The notes: generated from the letters alone by a model not told the origin. Numbered from the stretch's first letter, positions 18,360-28,385 are shown. The stretch is 64,000 bases of DNA from Rufibacter tibetensis (GCF_001310085.1 NZ_CP012643.1:1-64000); one strand, 5' to 3'. A program made the numbers and translations.

Positions 18360-18876
18360 ATGCCTTTTCTCCTTTGTTCAACCAAATCCCCCATTTTTTT
18401 GAATAGGCATGCACCTTATTGGTAGGTCCTTGGGCATTGACAATGGGGAGGCCTTCGTTAACCCACTGAAAAATGCCTCCATATAAGTTATACACGGCTG
18501 GGTACCCCAGGGCCTTCAATCGTTCGCCTATCCGTTCACTTCGGTAGCCTACACTGCAATACACCACCAAGGTTTTGTTTTTAGGCAGGCGTTGAAGCTC
18601 TTGATCCCTCACTTTATCAAAGTGGAGGAATCGGGCTGAATTAATGTGACTTACGCTGTATTCTGAAGGGGTGCGGATATCTAACAAGAGTATATCAGAA
18701 GGCTGTTGCTTCAGTTTAACCGCCAACTCGCCAGGTGAAAGCGTAGGAACGGTGTTTTTGTAAAGCGAGGAGAGCATAAGTTCATAGCCTCTTGAGACTC
18801 CTTGCCCTTTAGCGGGAGGGAAACTAAACAAGAGTAAGAACAAGCCCAGGAACACCCTGCTAAACAGTTTTTTCAT
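18352..18876 (-). CDS. Exported rhodanese-like sulfurtransferase in the arsenosugar operon
   Basis: A protein of about 174 residues from the ATG at 18876. It starts with a signal peptide (MKKLFSRVFLGLFLLLFSFPPAKGQ), followed by a single rhodanese domain: LLLDIRTPSEYSVSHI, the catalytic Cys in VVYCSVGYRSE, and YNLYGGIFQWVNEG. The start is 3 nt beyond the end of the arsS gene; the longer frame that overlaps arsS lacks a signal peptide at its beginning and is not preferred. Rhodaneses move sulfane sulfur and may meet thio-arsenic chemistry here. A periplasmic location is odd for a cytosolic pathway. Confidence 0.87.
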   Translation of the reverse strand: MKKLFSRVFLGLFLLLFSFPPAKGQGVSRGYELMLSSLYKNTVPTLSPGELAVKLKQQPSDILLLDIRTPSEYSVSHINSARFLHFDKVRDQELQRLPKNKTLVVYCSVGYRSERIGERLKALGYPAVYNLYGGIFQWVNEGLPIVNAQGPTNKVHAYSKKWGIWLNKGEKAYE

Positions 18877-18878
18877 GT

Positions 18879-19931
18879 TCAGGAAACCGTTTCGCCACCA
18901 CAGCTGGATCCGGCGCCGGCCGTGCACCCATAGCAATGCTGGTTAATTACGATGTTTCGGGCGGTGAGAGCTTCCAGGTGGAAGTCTCTGATATGGCGTG
19001 GAGCGCGGCTCTCAACCGGCAGTTCCAGCATCTGGTTGAAATCACAATCATACAATGAACCCTCCCACCCTACGGAAACCGTGTTGCGGCACATGACGTT
19101 TGCGGCGGCGGCAGGATTAAAGGCATTGACCAACTTCTCCATGTACGGCTCATAATTACCCGTGGAAATAAGGTAATCTAAGTACCGGCTGATGGGCAAA
19201 TTCGTGATTGCAAAAAGGTTGTTGAATGTGATGTCGTAGCCTTGCTTCAATCTTCTTTTGAATTCACCCTCCAGTGCTTTCTGGTTCCCAGGCAAAAAAG
19301 ATCCCGCAGGATTATACACGAGGTCCAGCATTAAGCCACTTCCCTCCTGCCCGTAGCCCACCGCATTCAGCATCTGTAAGGCTTTGATGGATTTGTCAAA
19401 AACCCCGTCTCCCCGTTGGGTATCAGTTCGGCTGGCGGTAAAATACGGAAGCGAAGAAACCACCTGCACCCGATGCTGTTTGAAGAACTCGGGCAGGTCG
19501 TGGTACTTCTTATTGGCTAAGATGATGGTGAGGTTGCAACGTACTATGATCTGGCGCCCAAGTTTTGAAATCTCCTCCACAAACCACCTGAAGTAAGGGT
19601 TCATTTCAGGTGCACCGCCGGTCAAATCCACTACGGGTATGTCTGTTTGTGCAAGAGCATCCAGGCACAACTGCATGGTTTCGCGGGTCATGATTTCCTT
19701 GCGGTCTGGTCCGGCATCTACGTGGCAGTGCTTGCAAACCTGGTTGCACATCTTGCCCACGTTGATCTGCAGAATAGAAATTTGGGTTGGTTTAAGAGGC
19801 AACAATCCATGGTCCAGCAGCCGCTGCCCAAACATCGGAAAAGCTGTACCCTGCTGTTGCGGCTGCATAAGCACATCCAGCTGGAAAGCAGTATCAGCGA
19901 AAGGACTATTTTGCGCGGCTAAGGATTTCAT
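18879..19931 (-). CDS. arsS: Arsenosugar biosynthesis radical SAM protein ArsS
   Basis: This 350-residue protein has the radical SAM cluster motif CNQVCKHC (CxxxCxxC) near residue 63, then DLTGGAPEMNP as the SAM-binding GGE-like segment. The C-terminal 'selenodomain' has HCYGCTAGAGSSCGG, here with Cys, not selenocysteine. ArsS produces 5'-deoxyadenosyl-dimethylarsinous acid-type precursors for arsenosugars. The neighbouring TIGR04282/TIGR04283 transferases and AhpD-like protein are its usual partners, which makes the call secure. No arsM methyltransferase or arsR regulator is in the immediate cluster. Confidence 0.93.
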   Translation of the reverse strand: MKSLAAQNSPFADTAFQLDVLMQPQQQGTAFPMFGQRLLDHGLLPLKPTQISILQINVGKMCNQVCKHCHVDAGPDRKEIMTRETMQLCLDALAQTDIPVVDLTGGAPEMNPYFRWFVEEISKLGRQIIVRCNLTIILANKKYHDLPEFFKQHRVQVVSSLPYFTASRTDTQRGDGVFDKSIKALQMLNAVGYGQEGSGLMLDLVYNPAGSFLPGNQKALEGEFKRRLKQGYDITFNNLFAITNLPISRYLDYLISTGNYEPYMEKLVNAFNPAAAANVMCRNTVSVGWEGSLYDCDFNQMLELPVESRAPRHIRDFHLEALTARNIVINQHCYGCTAGAGSSCGGETVS

Positions 19932-19934
19932 GTT

Positions 19935-20080
19935 GTCAGGAGTGGATTGTTGAATGAGTGAATGGTTGAAAGAGTGATTGAGTGAAGGTCGGAATGAATA
20001 AACTGGTACAAGGAATAGAAAAGTTTTTCACTTCTTTTTTCAACCACTCACTCATTCATTCTCTCATTCACTCATTAATC
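19935..20080. repeat. Inverted, degenerate GAGTGAATG-type repeat cluster
   Basis: Between the AhpD-like gene and arsS the sequence has repeated 7-8 nt words: TGAATGAGTGAATGGTTGAA and GAGTGATTGAGTGAAG on one arm (about 19952-19986) and their near-complement CTTC-TTTTTTCAACCACTCACTCATTCA-type words on the other (about 20030-20075). The arms could fold into an imperfect long hairpin with a loop of roughly 45 nt. It may be a dispersed repeat element or an attenuator within the operon. Confidence 0.6.
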
Positions 20081-20081
20081 T

Positions 20082-20417
20082 TTACATCATTACCTCTTTT
20101 ACCTTGTTCATCATTTGAACGCCGTGCACCAGCGCAGCCCCTCCTTTTATAGCAGCAGCCACGTGAATGGCTTCCATCATTTGAGCTTCATCGGCTCCTT
20201 TTTCCAAAGAACCAGTGGTATAGGCATCTATGCAGTACGGGCACTGTACAGCATGGGCAACGGCCAGCGCAATGAGGGCTTTCTCACGCTCAGTGAGCGC
20301 GCCTTCTTTGAATACCTCGCCGTAATAGTCAAAAAACTTGGCGGCTAAGGTGGGCTGGAATTCTGATATAGACCCAAACTTGCCTAGGTCTGCGGAATTA
20401 TAATAGGTCTTTTCCAT
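20082..20417 (-). CDS. AhpD-like arsenosugar biosynthesis-associated peroxidase
   Basis: A protein of about 111 residues from the ATG at 20417 (MEKTYYNS). It is a carboxymuconolactone decarboxylase/AhpD-fold protein with the redox motif CPYC in AVQCPYCIDAYT, followed by the conserved His-rich helix segment VAAAIKGGAALVHG. It matches the TIGR04169-type group found with ArsS. The 150-nt gap to arsS, on the same strand, contains repeats but no clear terminator, so they may still be co-transcribed. The likely role is thiol peroxidase or reductase activity linked to arsenic chemistry. Confidence 0.9.
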   Translation of the reverse strand: MEKTYYNSADLGKFGSISEFQPTLAAKFFDYYGEVFKEGALTEREKALIALAVAHAVQCPYCIDAYTTGSLEKGADEAQMMEAIHVAAAIKGGAALVHGVQMMNKVKEVMM

Positions 20418-20576
20418 AGGAATAATATTCAATAGCCTAGCTTCTATTTAGCCAGCCTTTGTTCATACGTGTGGTAGATGATATACTAGTTTGTTATGGA
20501 GTTGTTTTTATGAAAGCACCTTAAAAGAACTTTCATCAACAAGTACCTAAATGGACCATAGGGGGAAACAGAAGGC

Positions 20577-21419
20577 TTACCTTCCAAAGCTGGTACCCAT
20601 CACGTACATTTCTTCCATAGTAGGATTCACGCTGCCGCCTACCGGTTCAAGGGTAACGGCAAACGCCTGTGCCTCTTCTACTGATTTCATCTTCACCAGT
20701 GCACTATCGGTAGATTTCACCAGGCCCGCGTCAATGGGTTTGCCTTGGGCCAACGCCCATAATTGGTACTGTTTGCCATCTGGTGCTGCTGGTAGCTTAG
20801 CAGGATCAAAATATACTTCTTTTGATTCCTGGTTCCAGAAAACAGTGGCTTGGGCATCTGGGTGCTGGGTTACCCCTTTCAATTGCACGGCAAGAGTCTG
20901 CGGATTCCGCAAAACACCCAATAAATTTTCTGATTGGAGGCTTCTGTTTTCCAGTTGGTTTACTTGCAAGGCATACTGCCGGGTAGTTTGCTGCGCACTC
21001 ACCAATTCATTGCGGGTCTCCCGCAGAGAGCTGTAGAGATACACATTGGCCGCGGCACTAATCAATAATAATATAACGGCTGCTATCTGCCACCAGCGAC
21101 TGGGTTCCTGTACTGAGCTTGAATCTTGTTCAGAAGAAGTAAAAGGCAAAACTTTTCCTTCAGTAGCCGCTGAATTGGCAACCGAAGAAGCATTGGTGAG
21201 GTATAACTGACGTAGAATCTGATCTTCCAGTTCCGGACGTGGGGGTTTGGCATGGGTAAGCGCATACACCTCCATGGTATAAAGGCACTCCTCTAGGGCG
21301 GCCCGTACTTCTGGGTGCTGTACGGCCATACGCTCTACTTCCTCGCTTTCTGAGGGAGTGAGACCACCGGCTGCGTACAGCTCCAGTACTCCTGAATCTA
21401 TGTACTCCTGTATATTCAA
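20577..21419 (-). CDS. Anti-sigma factor, RskA-like
   Basis: A 280-residue membrane protein with a cytosolic N-terminal helical domain (residues 1-70, starting IQEYIDSGVLELYAAGGL) that would bind the sigma factor. A single transmembrane helix follows at about residues 102-123 (WWQIAAVILLLISAAANVYLY), then a coiled-coil-prone stretch (to about 160) and a C-terminal RskA domain with QYQLWALAQGKPIDAGLV. No zinc ZAS motif is present, as in RskA. It starts 2 nt after the ECF sigma gene stop, the usual sigma/anti-sigma arrangement. It probably responds to an envelope or redox signal by proteolysis. Confidence 0.9.
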   Translation of the reverse strand: MNIQEYIDSGVLELYAAGGLTPSESEEVERMAVQHPEVRAALEECLYTMEVYALTHAKPPRPELEDQILRQLYLTNASSVANSAATEGKVLPFTSSEQDSSSVQEPSRWWQIAAVILLLISAAANVYLYSSLRETRNELVSAQQTTRQYALQVNQLENRSLQSENLLGVLRNPQTLAVQLKGVTQHPDAQATVFWNQESKEVYFDPAKLPAAPDGKQYQLWALAQGKPIDAGLVKSTDSALVKMKSVEEAQAFAVTLEPVGGSVNPTMEEMYVMGTSFGR

Positions 21420-21421
21420 CT

Positions 21422-21970
21422 CTATTTGATTAATTTGCTCAAGAATTTGATAGCCATTCGGGCACGGGTTTTAACAGTTCCAAGTGGGATGTTCAGCTCT
21501 TCAGCCACCTCACTTTGTGTGAACCCATTAAAGTACATCAAATCTATGATTACTTTTTGATCTGGGTTCAATTTGTCTGTCATTTCCTGAAGCCCGATAT
21601 GGTCTGGCTTAATACCCTCACTGCTCACCATGTGGGACGTAACAGTGTTCTCCATGGGCTGTGTTCTTGAACTTACGCGATATTGTTTGGAGCGGATTTT
21701 ATCAATGGCCAAATTCCTGGAAATGTTGAGCATCCAGGTAAAGAGCCGACCCTTTTGCTCATCATAGGTAGGAAAAGCAGTCCATATTTTTACAAAACTC
21801 TCCTGAAGAACATCCTCGGCCACCTCCTCCTGCTTGACTATGCGGAGAATCACCCCGTACAACGCAGCCGAGTAGTTACGATACAGAAGAGTCATTGCTC
21901 GCTGGTCTTGCGCACGTAATTGCGCTACCAGTCCCTCTTCAGAAGTAAGATTCAATGTTGTGTCCAACAA
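21422..21970 (-). CDS. ECF-type RNA polymerase sigma factor (SigK-like)
   Basis: This 182-residue sigma-70 family protein has region 2 (LYRNYSAALYGVILRIV, then EDVLQESFVKIW and RLFTWMLNISRNLAIDKIRS) and region 4 (QKVIIDLMYFNGFTQSEVAEELNIPLGTVKTRAR helix-turn-helix). Region 3 is absent, so it is an ECF sigma. It is encoded directly ahead of its presumed anti-sigma factor. The upstream region (about 22030-22065) has TTG, 19 nt, TAATTG on the minus strand, which resembles a housekeeping promoter. Confidence 0.93.
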   Translation of the reverse strand: MLDTTLNLTSEEGLVAQLRAQDQRAMTLLYRNYSAALYGVILRIVKQEEVAEDVLQESFVKIWTAFPTYDEQKGRLFTWMLNISRNLAIDKIRSKQYRVSSRTQPMENTVTSHMVSSEGIKPDHIGLQEMTDKLNPDQKVIIDLMYFNGFTQSEVAEELNIPLGTVKTRARMAIKFLSKLIK

Positions 21971-22179
21971 TTATAACATTAAGCCATACGGCGGTGGAGT
22001 TTGTGCATGTGTTGGGGGATGAATGTTCCATGCAATTACGTAACTATTTTAACATTGCAAGGTAGAATATGTTTAAGCTTTCCTGCCTTGCGTGCCACGC
22101 AACATCGTATTATTACGGACAATCCAAGCAGAAGTTCCTCACTTTAGCAGGAAAAGTCTAAACAATTTAACATAACACT

Positions 22180-23559
22180 ATGCCAATCCAAACACTTAAT
22201 CCATACACAAATAAAGTAGAAAAATCCTTTGATTCCGCCACCCCGCAGGAAATAGAGGAAACCCTGAAAAGGTCAGACGAAGCTTTCCAAATCTGGCGCA
22301 CCACCTCCTTTATGCAGCGGTCTACTTTGATGCAACGTGCCGGCGATGAGCTAGCCAGCAACACAGACTATTACGCCAAAATTATTTCCCTTGAAATGGG
22401 CAAGCCTTTAGCCCAATCTAGAGGTGAAATAAACAAATGCGCCTTGGTTTGCCACTACTATGCGCAACACGCAGAAGAATTCCTGCAAGACGAAGAAATC
22501 AGAACCAGTGCCGTCCGCAGCTTTATATCCTTTGAACCTCTGGGTACGGTATTAGCCGTCATGCCCTGGAATTTCCCGTTCTGGCAGGTGTTCCGGTTTG
22601 CGGCCCCTGCCTTGATGGCTGGCAACGTAGGGTTACTGAAACATGCCTCTAACGTTCCGCAGTGTGCGCTGGCCATACAGGAAGTTTTTGACAAAGTGGG
22701 CTTCCCCAAAGGCTGTTTCCAGTCGCTGCTCATTGGGTCCAAAGAAGTAGAACAGTTGATCAAGGATGACCGCATCAAGGCCGTGACCCTGACAGGCAGT
22801 GAGGCAGCCGGCGCCAAAGTTGCTTCCGTGGCCGGAAACGAGATCAAGAAAACCGTGCTGGAACTGGGTGGCTCAGACGCATTCATTGTCTTAGCCGATG
22901 CTGACGTAGAAGCCGTAGCCCAAAAAGCCGCCGCCGCCCGGCTCATCAACACCGGGCAAAGCTGCATTGCCGCGAAACGTTTTATCTTGGAGAAGCCCAT
23001 CGCAGAGGAGTTTTTAGTCGCTTTTTCCAAAAACCTTCAGAAAAAGCGGACTGGTAATCCGCTGGAAGACGAAGACATTGACTATGGCCCCTTAGCCCGG
23101 GTAGACCTTGCGCAGGAACTTACTGAGCAGGTAGAACGATCCGTGGCGGCGGGAGCCCACCTATACCTTAAGGGCGGACAACCTGACCCGGACAAAGCGC
23201 TCTTCCACCCGGCCATTCTAACGGACATCAAACCTGGTAACCCCGCCTATGTAGAAGAGTTTTTCGGGCCGGTGGCCTTGGTGTTTATTGCCGAAGATGC
23301 CCAGGATGCCGTGCGTATAGCGAACGACTCCCCATTTGGATTAGGGGGCTCAGTCTGGACCAATGACCTCAAACGCGGGCAGGAACTGGCCAGAAAGGTA
23401 GAAGCCGGAGCGGTGTTTGTAAACGCCATTGTAGCCTCTGACCCTGCCCTGCCGTTTGGGGGTGTAAAAAAATCGGGGTACGGGCGTGAGTTGTCTTACC
23501 TGGGCATCAGGGAGTTCGTTAACCAGAAAACCATTTGGGTGAGTGATCCTCAGGAATAA
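22180..23559 (+). CDS. NAD(P)-dependent succinate-semialdehyde dehydrogenase family protein
   Basis: A 459-residue aldehyde dehydrogenase. The cofactor-binding region MPWNFPFWQVF and TLTGSEAAG is followed by the catalytic Glu228 in ELGGSDAF and nucleophile Cys262 in NTGQSCIAAKR. The CIAAKRF context and short length fit the succinate-semialdehyde dehydrogenase (GabD/Sad) subgroup, which oxidises succinate semialdehyde to succinate. The related aldehyde substrate range is broad, so the precise substrate is less certain than the family. Its end overlaps the convergent YdcF gene by 10 nt. Confidence 0.9.
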   Translation: MPIQTLNPYTNKVEKSFDSATPQEIEETLKRSDEAFQIWRTTSFMQRSTLMQRAGDELASNTDYYAKIISLEMGKPLAQSRGEINKCALVCHYYAQHAEEFLQDEEIRTSAVRSFISFEPLGTVLAVMPWNFPFWQVFRFAAPALMAGNVGLLKHASNVPQCALAIQEVFDKVGFPKGCFQSLLIGSKEVEQLIKDDRIKAVTLTGSEAAGAKVASVAGNEIKKTVLELGGSDAFIVLADADVEAVAQKAAAARLINTGQSCIAAKRFILEKPIAEEFLVAFSKNLQKKRTGNPLEDEDIDYGPLARVDLAQELTEQVERSVAAGAHLYLKGGQPDPDKALFHPAILTDIKPGNPAYVEEFFGPVALVFIAEDAQDAVRIANDSPFGLGGSVWTNDLKRGQELARKVEAGAVFVNAIVASDPALPFGGVKKSGYGRELSYLGIREFVNQKTIWVSDPQE

Positions 23560-24314
23560 CCCAGCAGTTTGTACGTCATGTATCCTACCCACTCGTGTAT
23601 GAGGTGCGACCATTTTTGGAGAGCACCAGAGTTAGAAATCAGCAGATCATCTAAATGAAAACTGCGGTCATGGGTCTGGAAGTCGGCCGGGAAGGTGTCG
23701 AATTCCAGACCCACTTTTTTGAAGCAGCCCTGTGCCCGTCGCATGTGAAACGCTGAGGTGATGAGTAACCTTTTCTGTAGTTCTGGGTGTCTTTGCAACA
23801 ACTCTTTGGTGTACTGAGCATTTTCGCGGGTGTTACGGCTGCGCTCTTCCAGCAAAATATCCTCGGCGGGTACGCCAGCATACAATGCGGTTTGCTGCAG
23901 ATTACTAGCTTCTGTCTTTTGCACCTGCTTAAGAGCTCCCGAGCCACCAGAGATTATAATTTTCCTCAGCTTGCCCATTTTATACAGCTGAATGGCATCC
24001 AGTATCCGTTCTGGCCCTTCTCCGTAGTGCACGCGGTCATGGGAGCTTTTGTTTACTTCGGTTACACCCGTCAAGACAATACCAGCGTCATACTGCTTCA
24101 CGTCATTCATTAGGACTGCCTCGGGCTCCCAAGCCAACCAGGCTTCATTACTTAAAAAAGGGTTGGTAAAAAACAGCAACAGCAGAAAGCCATGCCTAAA
24201 GGCAAATTCCTTTTTTGACTGTTTTCTGAAGAACAGCCCTAAAAGGAAGAGGGTCACAATCCATAACAAAGGGGAAGCGAGGTACTGAAGTATCTTGGAG
24301 AGAATAAAAAACAT
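23550..24314 (-). CDS. YdcF/ElyC family protein (DUF218)
   Basis: A 254-residue protein with two N-terminal membrane segments (about residues 5-28 and 38-52) and an extracytoplasmic DUF218 domain. Key segments are AGIVLTG, KIIISGGSG, and EERSRNTRENAQYT with the conserved Glu-x-x-Ser-x-x-Thr-x-x-Asn pattern, then LLITSAFHMRRA. ElyC/SanA relatives act in envelope and peptidoglycan-precursor or lipid-carrier metabolism. It is convergent with the aldehyde dehydrogenase (10-nt overlap). Confidence 0.9.
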   Translation of the reverse strand: MFFILSKILQYLASPLLWIVTLFLLGLFFRKQSKKEFAFRHGFLLLLFFTNPFLSNEAWLAWEPEAVLMNDVKQYDAGIVLTGVTEVNKSSHDRVHYGEGPERILDAIQLYKMGKLRKIIISGGSGALKQVQKTEASNLQQTALYAGVPAEDILLEERSRNTRENAQYTKELLQRHPELQKRLLITSAFHMRRAQGCFKKVGLEFDTFPADFQTHDRSFHLDDLLISNSGALQKWSHLIHEWVGYMTYKLLGYS

Positions 24315-24374
24315 GTCACCGGCTAAACTACCACTGCAAGCCTCCTGCTTTTTGGGGAAGTGGTATTTTAATCA

Positions 24375-24599
24375 TTACCCTAAGAAACGACGGATAACCC
24401 AAAGCACCAAACTAAGCAGAATACTTAACAGGAGCATAGTAGTAAACGGAGCGAAAACCTTAAAACCGGGCCTCTCCACCCGTACATCGCCAGGCAGACG
24501 TCCAAACCAATCCATGCGCGGCCCCACCACCCACACCACAAGCCCTACCAGAACAATGATAATTCCGAGAATGACCAAATACTTTCCTAATGGTTGCAT
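24375..24599 (-). CDS. DUF2905 small membrane protein
   Basis: A 74-residue protein with two transmembrane helices (about residues 7-28 and 50-71) joined by a short loop WFGRLPGDVRVERPGFKVFAP. The G-x-LPGD motif is the DUF2905 signature. It is conserved across many bacteria with no known role. It lies 60 nt upstream of the ydcF-like gene on the same strand and may share its transcript. Confidence 0.9.
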   Translation of the reverse strand: MQPLGKYLVILGIIIVLVGLVVWVVGPRMDWFGRLPGDVRVERPGFKVFAPFTTMLLLSILLSLVLWVIRRFLG

Positions 24600-24807
24600 A
24601 TTTACTGGTGTTAGATGTTACTTACCTTTCTTCTATACTTACGGAAAGAACCCTATTTAGCTTATCCCTCTTCATTTTTGCTTTTCTAAGCCTGCGTCAA
24701 CGTTGAAGCAAAACATCTTTCGTAAAGTGTTAAGGTTGGTAAGTGTGCTTTTGATGCTATAACTTGCCTTCAAGATTCAAGTACTATCTCGCTATAAACC
24801 TGCTCCT

Positions 24808-25560
24808 ATGAAAGCTGTTGGTATCATCCCTGCTCGTTTTGCCTCTACCCGTTTCCCCGGAAAACCCCTGGTGATGCTGGATGGAAAATCCATGATTCAG
24901 CGGGTGTACGAACAAGCCACTACTGCAGACCTTCAGGAAGTGGTAGTGGCCACCGATGATGAAAAAATCAGGCAGCACGTTGAGGAGTTCGGCGGTAAAG
25001 TAGTCATGACCTCCCCTCACCACCAGAGCGGTACCGACCGTTGCTACGAAGCCTATACTCACCTGGGCACTTCCTTTGACGTAGTGGTAAATATCCAGGG
25101 CGATGAGCCTTTTATCCAACCCGAGCAGATCAATAAGGTCTTAAGCTGCTTTTCGCAGGAAGAGGCCCAAATCGCTACCCTCATCAAACCTATTATTAAA
25201 ATAGAAGAACTGCTGAACCCCAACAGCCCCAAAGTGGTGATTGGCACCCAACAGCAAGCCCTTTATTTCAGCCGTCACCCAATTCCTTATCTTCGGGGAG
25301 CGGAGCAACAGGAGTGGCTAAACCAGCATGGCTATTTTAAACACATTGGCATTTACGGCTACCGCAGTACGGTTTTAGCTTTGCTGACCCAACTGGAACC
25401 TTCCAAGCTTGAGAAAGCAGAGTCTTTGGAGCAGTTGCGGTGGTTGGAGAATGGGTTTAAGATTGTAACGGCAGTAACAGAGTTAGAAACAATTGGTATT
25501 GATACCCCGGAGGATATGAAGAAGGCTCTTGCCTTTTTGCAGGGTACTGTAAGTAAGTAA
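24808..25560 (+). CDS. kdsB: 3-deoxy-manno-octulosonate cytidylyltransferase
   Basis: A 250-residue enzyme that couples Kdo to CMP, giving CMP-Kdo for lipid A-core assembly in the cytoplasm. The N-terminus IIPARFASTRFPGKPL is the CTP-binding signature. VVATDD, NIQGDEPFI and the late ETIGIDTPEDM segment are conserved in KdsB. The length is normal. It is a monocistronic gene by spacing, which shows that the organism makes Kdo-containing LPS. Confidence 0.95.
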   Translation: MKAVGIIPARFASTRFPGKPLVMLDGKSMIQRVYEQATTADLQEVVVATDDEKIRQHVEEFGGKVVMTSPHHQSGTDRCYEAYTHLGTSFDVVVNIQGDEPFIQPEQINKVLSCFSQEEAQIATLIKPIIKIEELLNPNSPKVVIGTQQQALYFSRHPIPYLRGAEQQEWLNQHGYFKHIGIYGYRSTVLALLTQLEPSKLEKAESLEQLRWLENGFKIVTAVTELETIGIDTPEDMKKALAFLQGTVSK

Positions 25561-25929
25561 GTTGGTTATTGGTGGCGAAGTAGACGGTTGATGCGAGGCC
25601 CTTATGCTTGGTTGTTCCATCTTTTACGATAAGCGCTCACGGCCGCGAGGCCACGTCTTCCCCTCTCGCACTGCCCTTTCGGCCTGAAAAGTTCATTGCT
25701 TTTAGCTTCTGCTTATCTAGAGCCAAAAGCGAGGGGCTCGATGGAAAGACTGGAACAAGGGGAAAGTAGCAAAGGGTGTTTTAACCTTCTTAAAAACCAT
25801 TTCATGGTTCAAGTTTTCAACTTGGACCCACATTGATTGGAAGTTTGCAACTTCCATGAGGCAAGAAGCCTCAAAAGAGACGCAGAAAGCACCCCTATGA
25901 AATGTTTTCCTTTCCCCTCCTCCTCAAAA
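25561..25929. repeat. Gene-free region with three tandem short hairpins
   Basis: The 370 nt between the convergent kdsB and SUI1 genes hold no coding frame of note. Three short hairpins lie in a row: 25806-25828 (10-bp stem, loop TTC), 25839-25855 (7-bp stem, loop TGC) and 25858-25872 (5-bp stem GAGGC/GCCTC). The first part (about 25590-25690) is GC-rich with CGGCCGCGAGGCC. The arrangement resembles a REP-like dispersed element, which cannot be tested within this window. Confidence 0.5.
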
Positions 25930-26274
25930 TCACCCTCCTGCTTTCTTGGCTTTGTACCCCATGTCCAGCAATAGTTGGAGAACTTTGTCTCTGAAGTCTC
26001 CTTGAATGGTGATCTCTCCTTCTTTTGCGCTGCCGCCCACACCGCATTTTGACTTCAAGGTTTTGCCTAATGTCTGCAGATCTGCGTCCTGGCCTATGAA
26101 GCCGGTGATTAGGGTTACTTGTTTGCCGCCACGGCTTTTTTTGTCTAATTGGACACGCAAGTTTTGCTGCTGCGGTGGCAGGGTTTGAGTTGTTTCCTCC
26201 TGCTGGTAGTCGTATTCAAAATCTGGGTTGGTGGAGAAAACAACTCCATCGCGGTTCTTTTTGTTTTTGCTCAT
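25930..26274 (-). CDS. SUI1/YciH family translation factor
   Basis: A 114-residue protein with a short, polar N-terminal tail and a C-terminal SUI1 (eIF1-like) domain: [17 protein letters not shown], then [26 protein letters not shown]. This matches bacterial YciH, which can influence start-codon fidelity. It starts 1 nt after the stop of the lipid kinase gene read on the same strand, so the pair is an operon. Confidence 0.93.
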   Translation of the reverse strand: MSKNKKNRDGVVFSTNPDFEYDYQQEETTQTLPPQQQNLRVQLDKKSRGGKQVTLITGFIGQDADLQTLGKTLKSKCGVGGSAKEGEITIQGDFRDKVLQLLLDMGYKAKKAGG

Positions 26275-26275
26275 G

Positions 26276-27184
26276 TTATTTTGCTTTTGGCTCTAAAGCA
26301 GCAACCACTTCTAAAGACTTCGGGAACATTTGTACTTCAAAATCCTGTGCCTGGCCCATGAATTCCCCATCGGCATGGAAGCATTGCGGGCCTTCACTTT
26401 GTACGAAAACAGTGGAACAGGTGTGGAACTCTGCCAGGTTTGAATGCGCAATTTGCTTGGTCATCAAACCATACCCTAACTGAATAGCTTCGGCTACGCC
26501 CACGTGCCGGATAAGGCAAACGTCTATCAAGCCATCCTGAATGTCTGCCATGGGGGCAATGAAGGCATTGTTGCCGTACTGCGAGGCATTCGCGAAAGCC
26601 ACCACAAAGAAATCAGAAGTCAATGCACGATCATTGATTTTGACGGTAGCTGCCTCTGATTTAAAGTTTCTGAACTCCCGAACCACTAATTGAATGTAGC
26701 TGCTCAAACCTCGTTTGGTACTCTTGGCAAAGACCGAACTTACCAGTCCATCAAACCCGATGCCGGCGGTGCAGAAGAATGGGTGATCGTTAATGGAACA
26801 GGAATCAATGTGATGGAACGTGGGCTGGTTTAGTAAGGCCAATGCCTGGGGTAAGTCCAGGGGAATACCCAGGTGACGCGCCAATCCATTGCCTGAACCT
26901 TTGGGCAAAATCCCCAAAGCAGAGGAAGTGTCTTTCAGGCCACGGGCTACTTCGTTTACGGTTCCATCCCCTCCTACCGCTACCACTAACCGGGCTCCAT
27001 CAGCAGCGGCCTTCCGGGCCAGCTCAGTGGCATGTCCTGCGTATTCTGTAAAAATGATTTCAGGGGTCCAACGGGTGGTATCCAGGTGTTCTGAAATTAA
27101 ATCAGGCACAGAGATACTGCTCCGCACCCCGGATTTCGGGTTCAGGATAAAACAAGCTTTTTCCGGGGCTGTGGTGGGTTCCAT
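26276..27184 (-). CDS. Diacylglycerol kinase family lipid kinase (YegS-like)
   Basis: A 302-residue protein of the DAGK catalytic family: FILNPKSG at the N-terminus, the ATP-binding motif [17 protein letters not shown], and [14 protein letters not shown]. The C-terminal half matches the YegS beta-sandwich with the [10 protein letters not shown] and DGLIDVCLI segments. It would phosphorylate a membrane lipid such as diacylglycerol or sphingosine-like bases; Bacteroidota make sphingolipids, so either is possible. It is the first gene of a two-gene unit with SUI1. Confidence 0.9.
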   Translation of the reverse strand: MEPTTAPEKACFILNPKSGVRSSISVPDLISEHLDTTRWTPEIIFTEYAGHATELARKAAADGARLVVAVGGDGTVNEVARGLKDTSSALGILPKGSGNGLARHLGIPLDLPQALALLNQPTFHHIDSCSINDHPFFCTAGIGFDGLVSSVFAKSTKRGLSSYIQLVVREFRNFKSEAATVKINDRALTSDFFVVAFANASQYGNNAFIAPMADIQDGLIDVCLIRHVGVAEAIQLGYGLMTKQIAHSNLAEFHTCSTVFVQSEGPQCFHADGEFMGQAQDFEVQMFPKSLEVVAALEPKAK

Positions 27185-27315
27185 GGGCAGCAGGTTCTCT
27201 ATAAGCCTTGTTCGGGAGCTTTTCGCCTCTTTTTTGAAAAGTATCTCAAAAGAAGTGATATGCCGCTGTAGACTCTAAATTGTTTTAAGGCTGTTTCGGT
27301 AAAAATACATAAAAA

Positions 27316-27345
27316 AAGTGGTGCCACCGGAAGGTAGCACCACTT
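27316..27345 (-). terminator. Terminator after the GAPDH gene
   Basis: A GTGGTGC...GCACCAC stem with inner ACC/GGT pairs, one mismatch and a GGAA loop. On the minus strand a run of seven T follows. It lies 24 nt after the gap stop codon. Confidence 0.8.
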
Positions 27346-27368
27346 CTATATACCAGGTGGATCAGGAA

Positions 27369-28385
<1,017 letters not shown>

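Noticed and set aside
22458-23030. 190-codon minus-strand frame inside the aldehyde dehydrogenase
   Set aside because: Antisense shadow of a conserved enzyme, Ser/Ala-rich translation, no domain.
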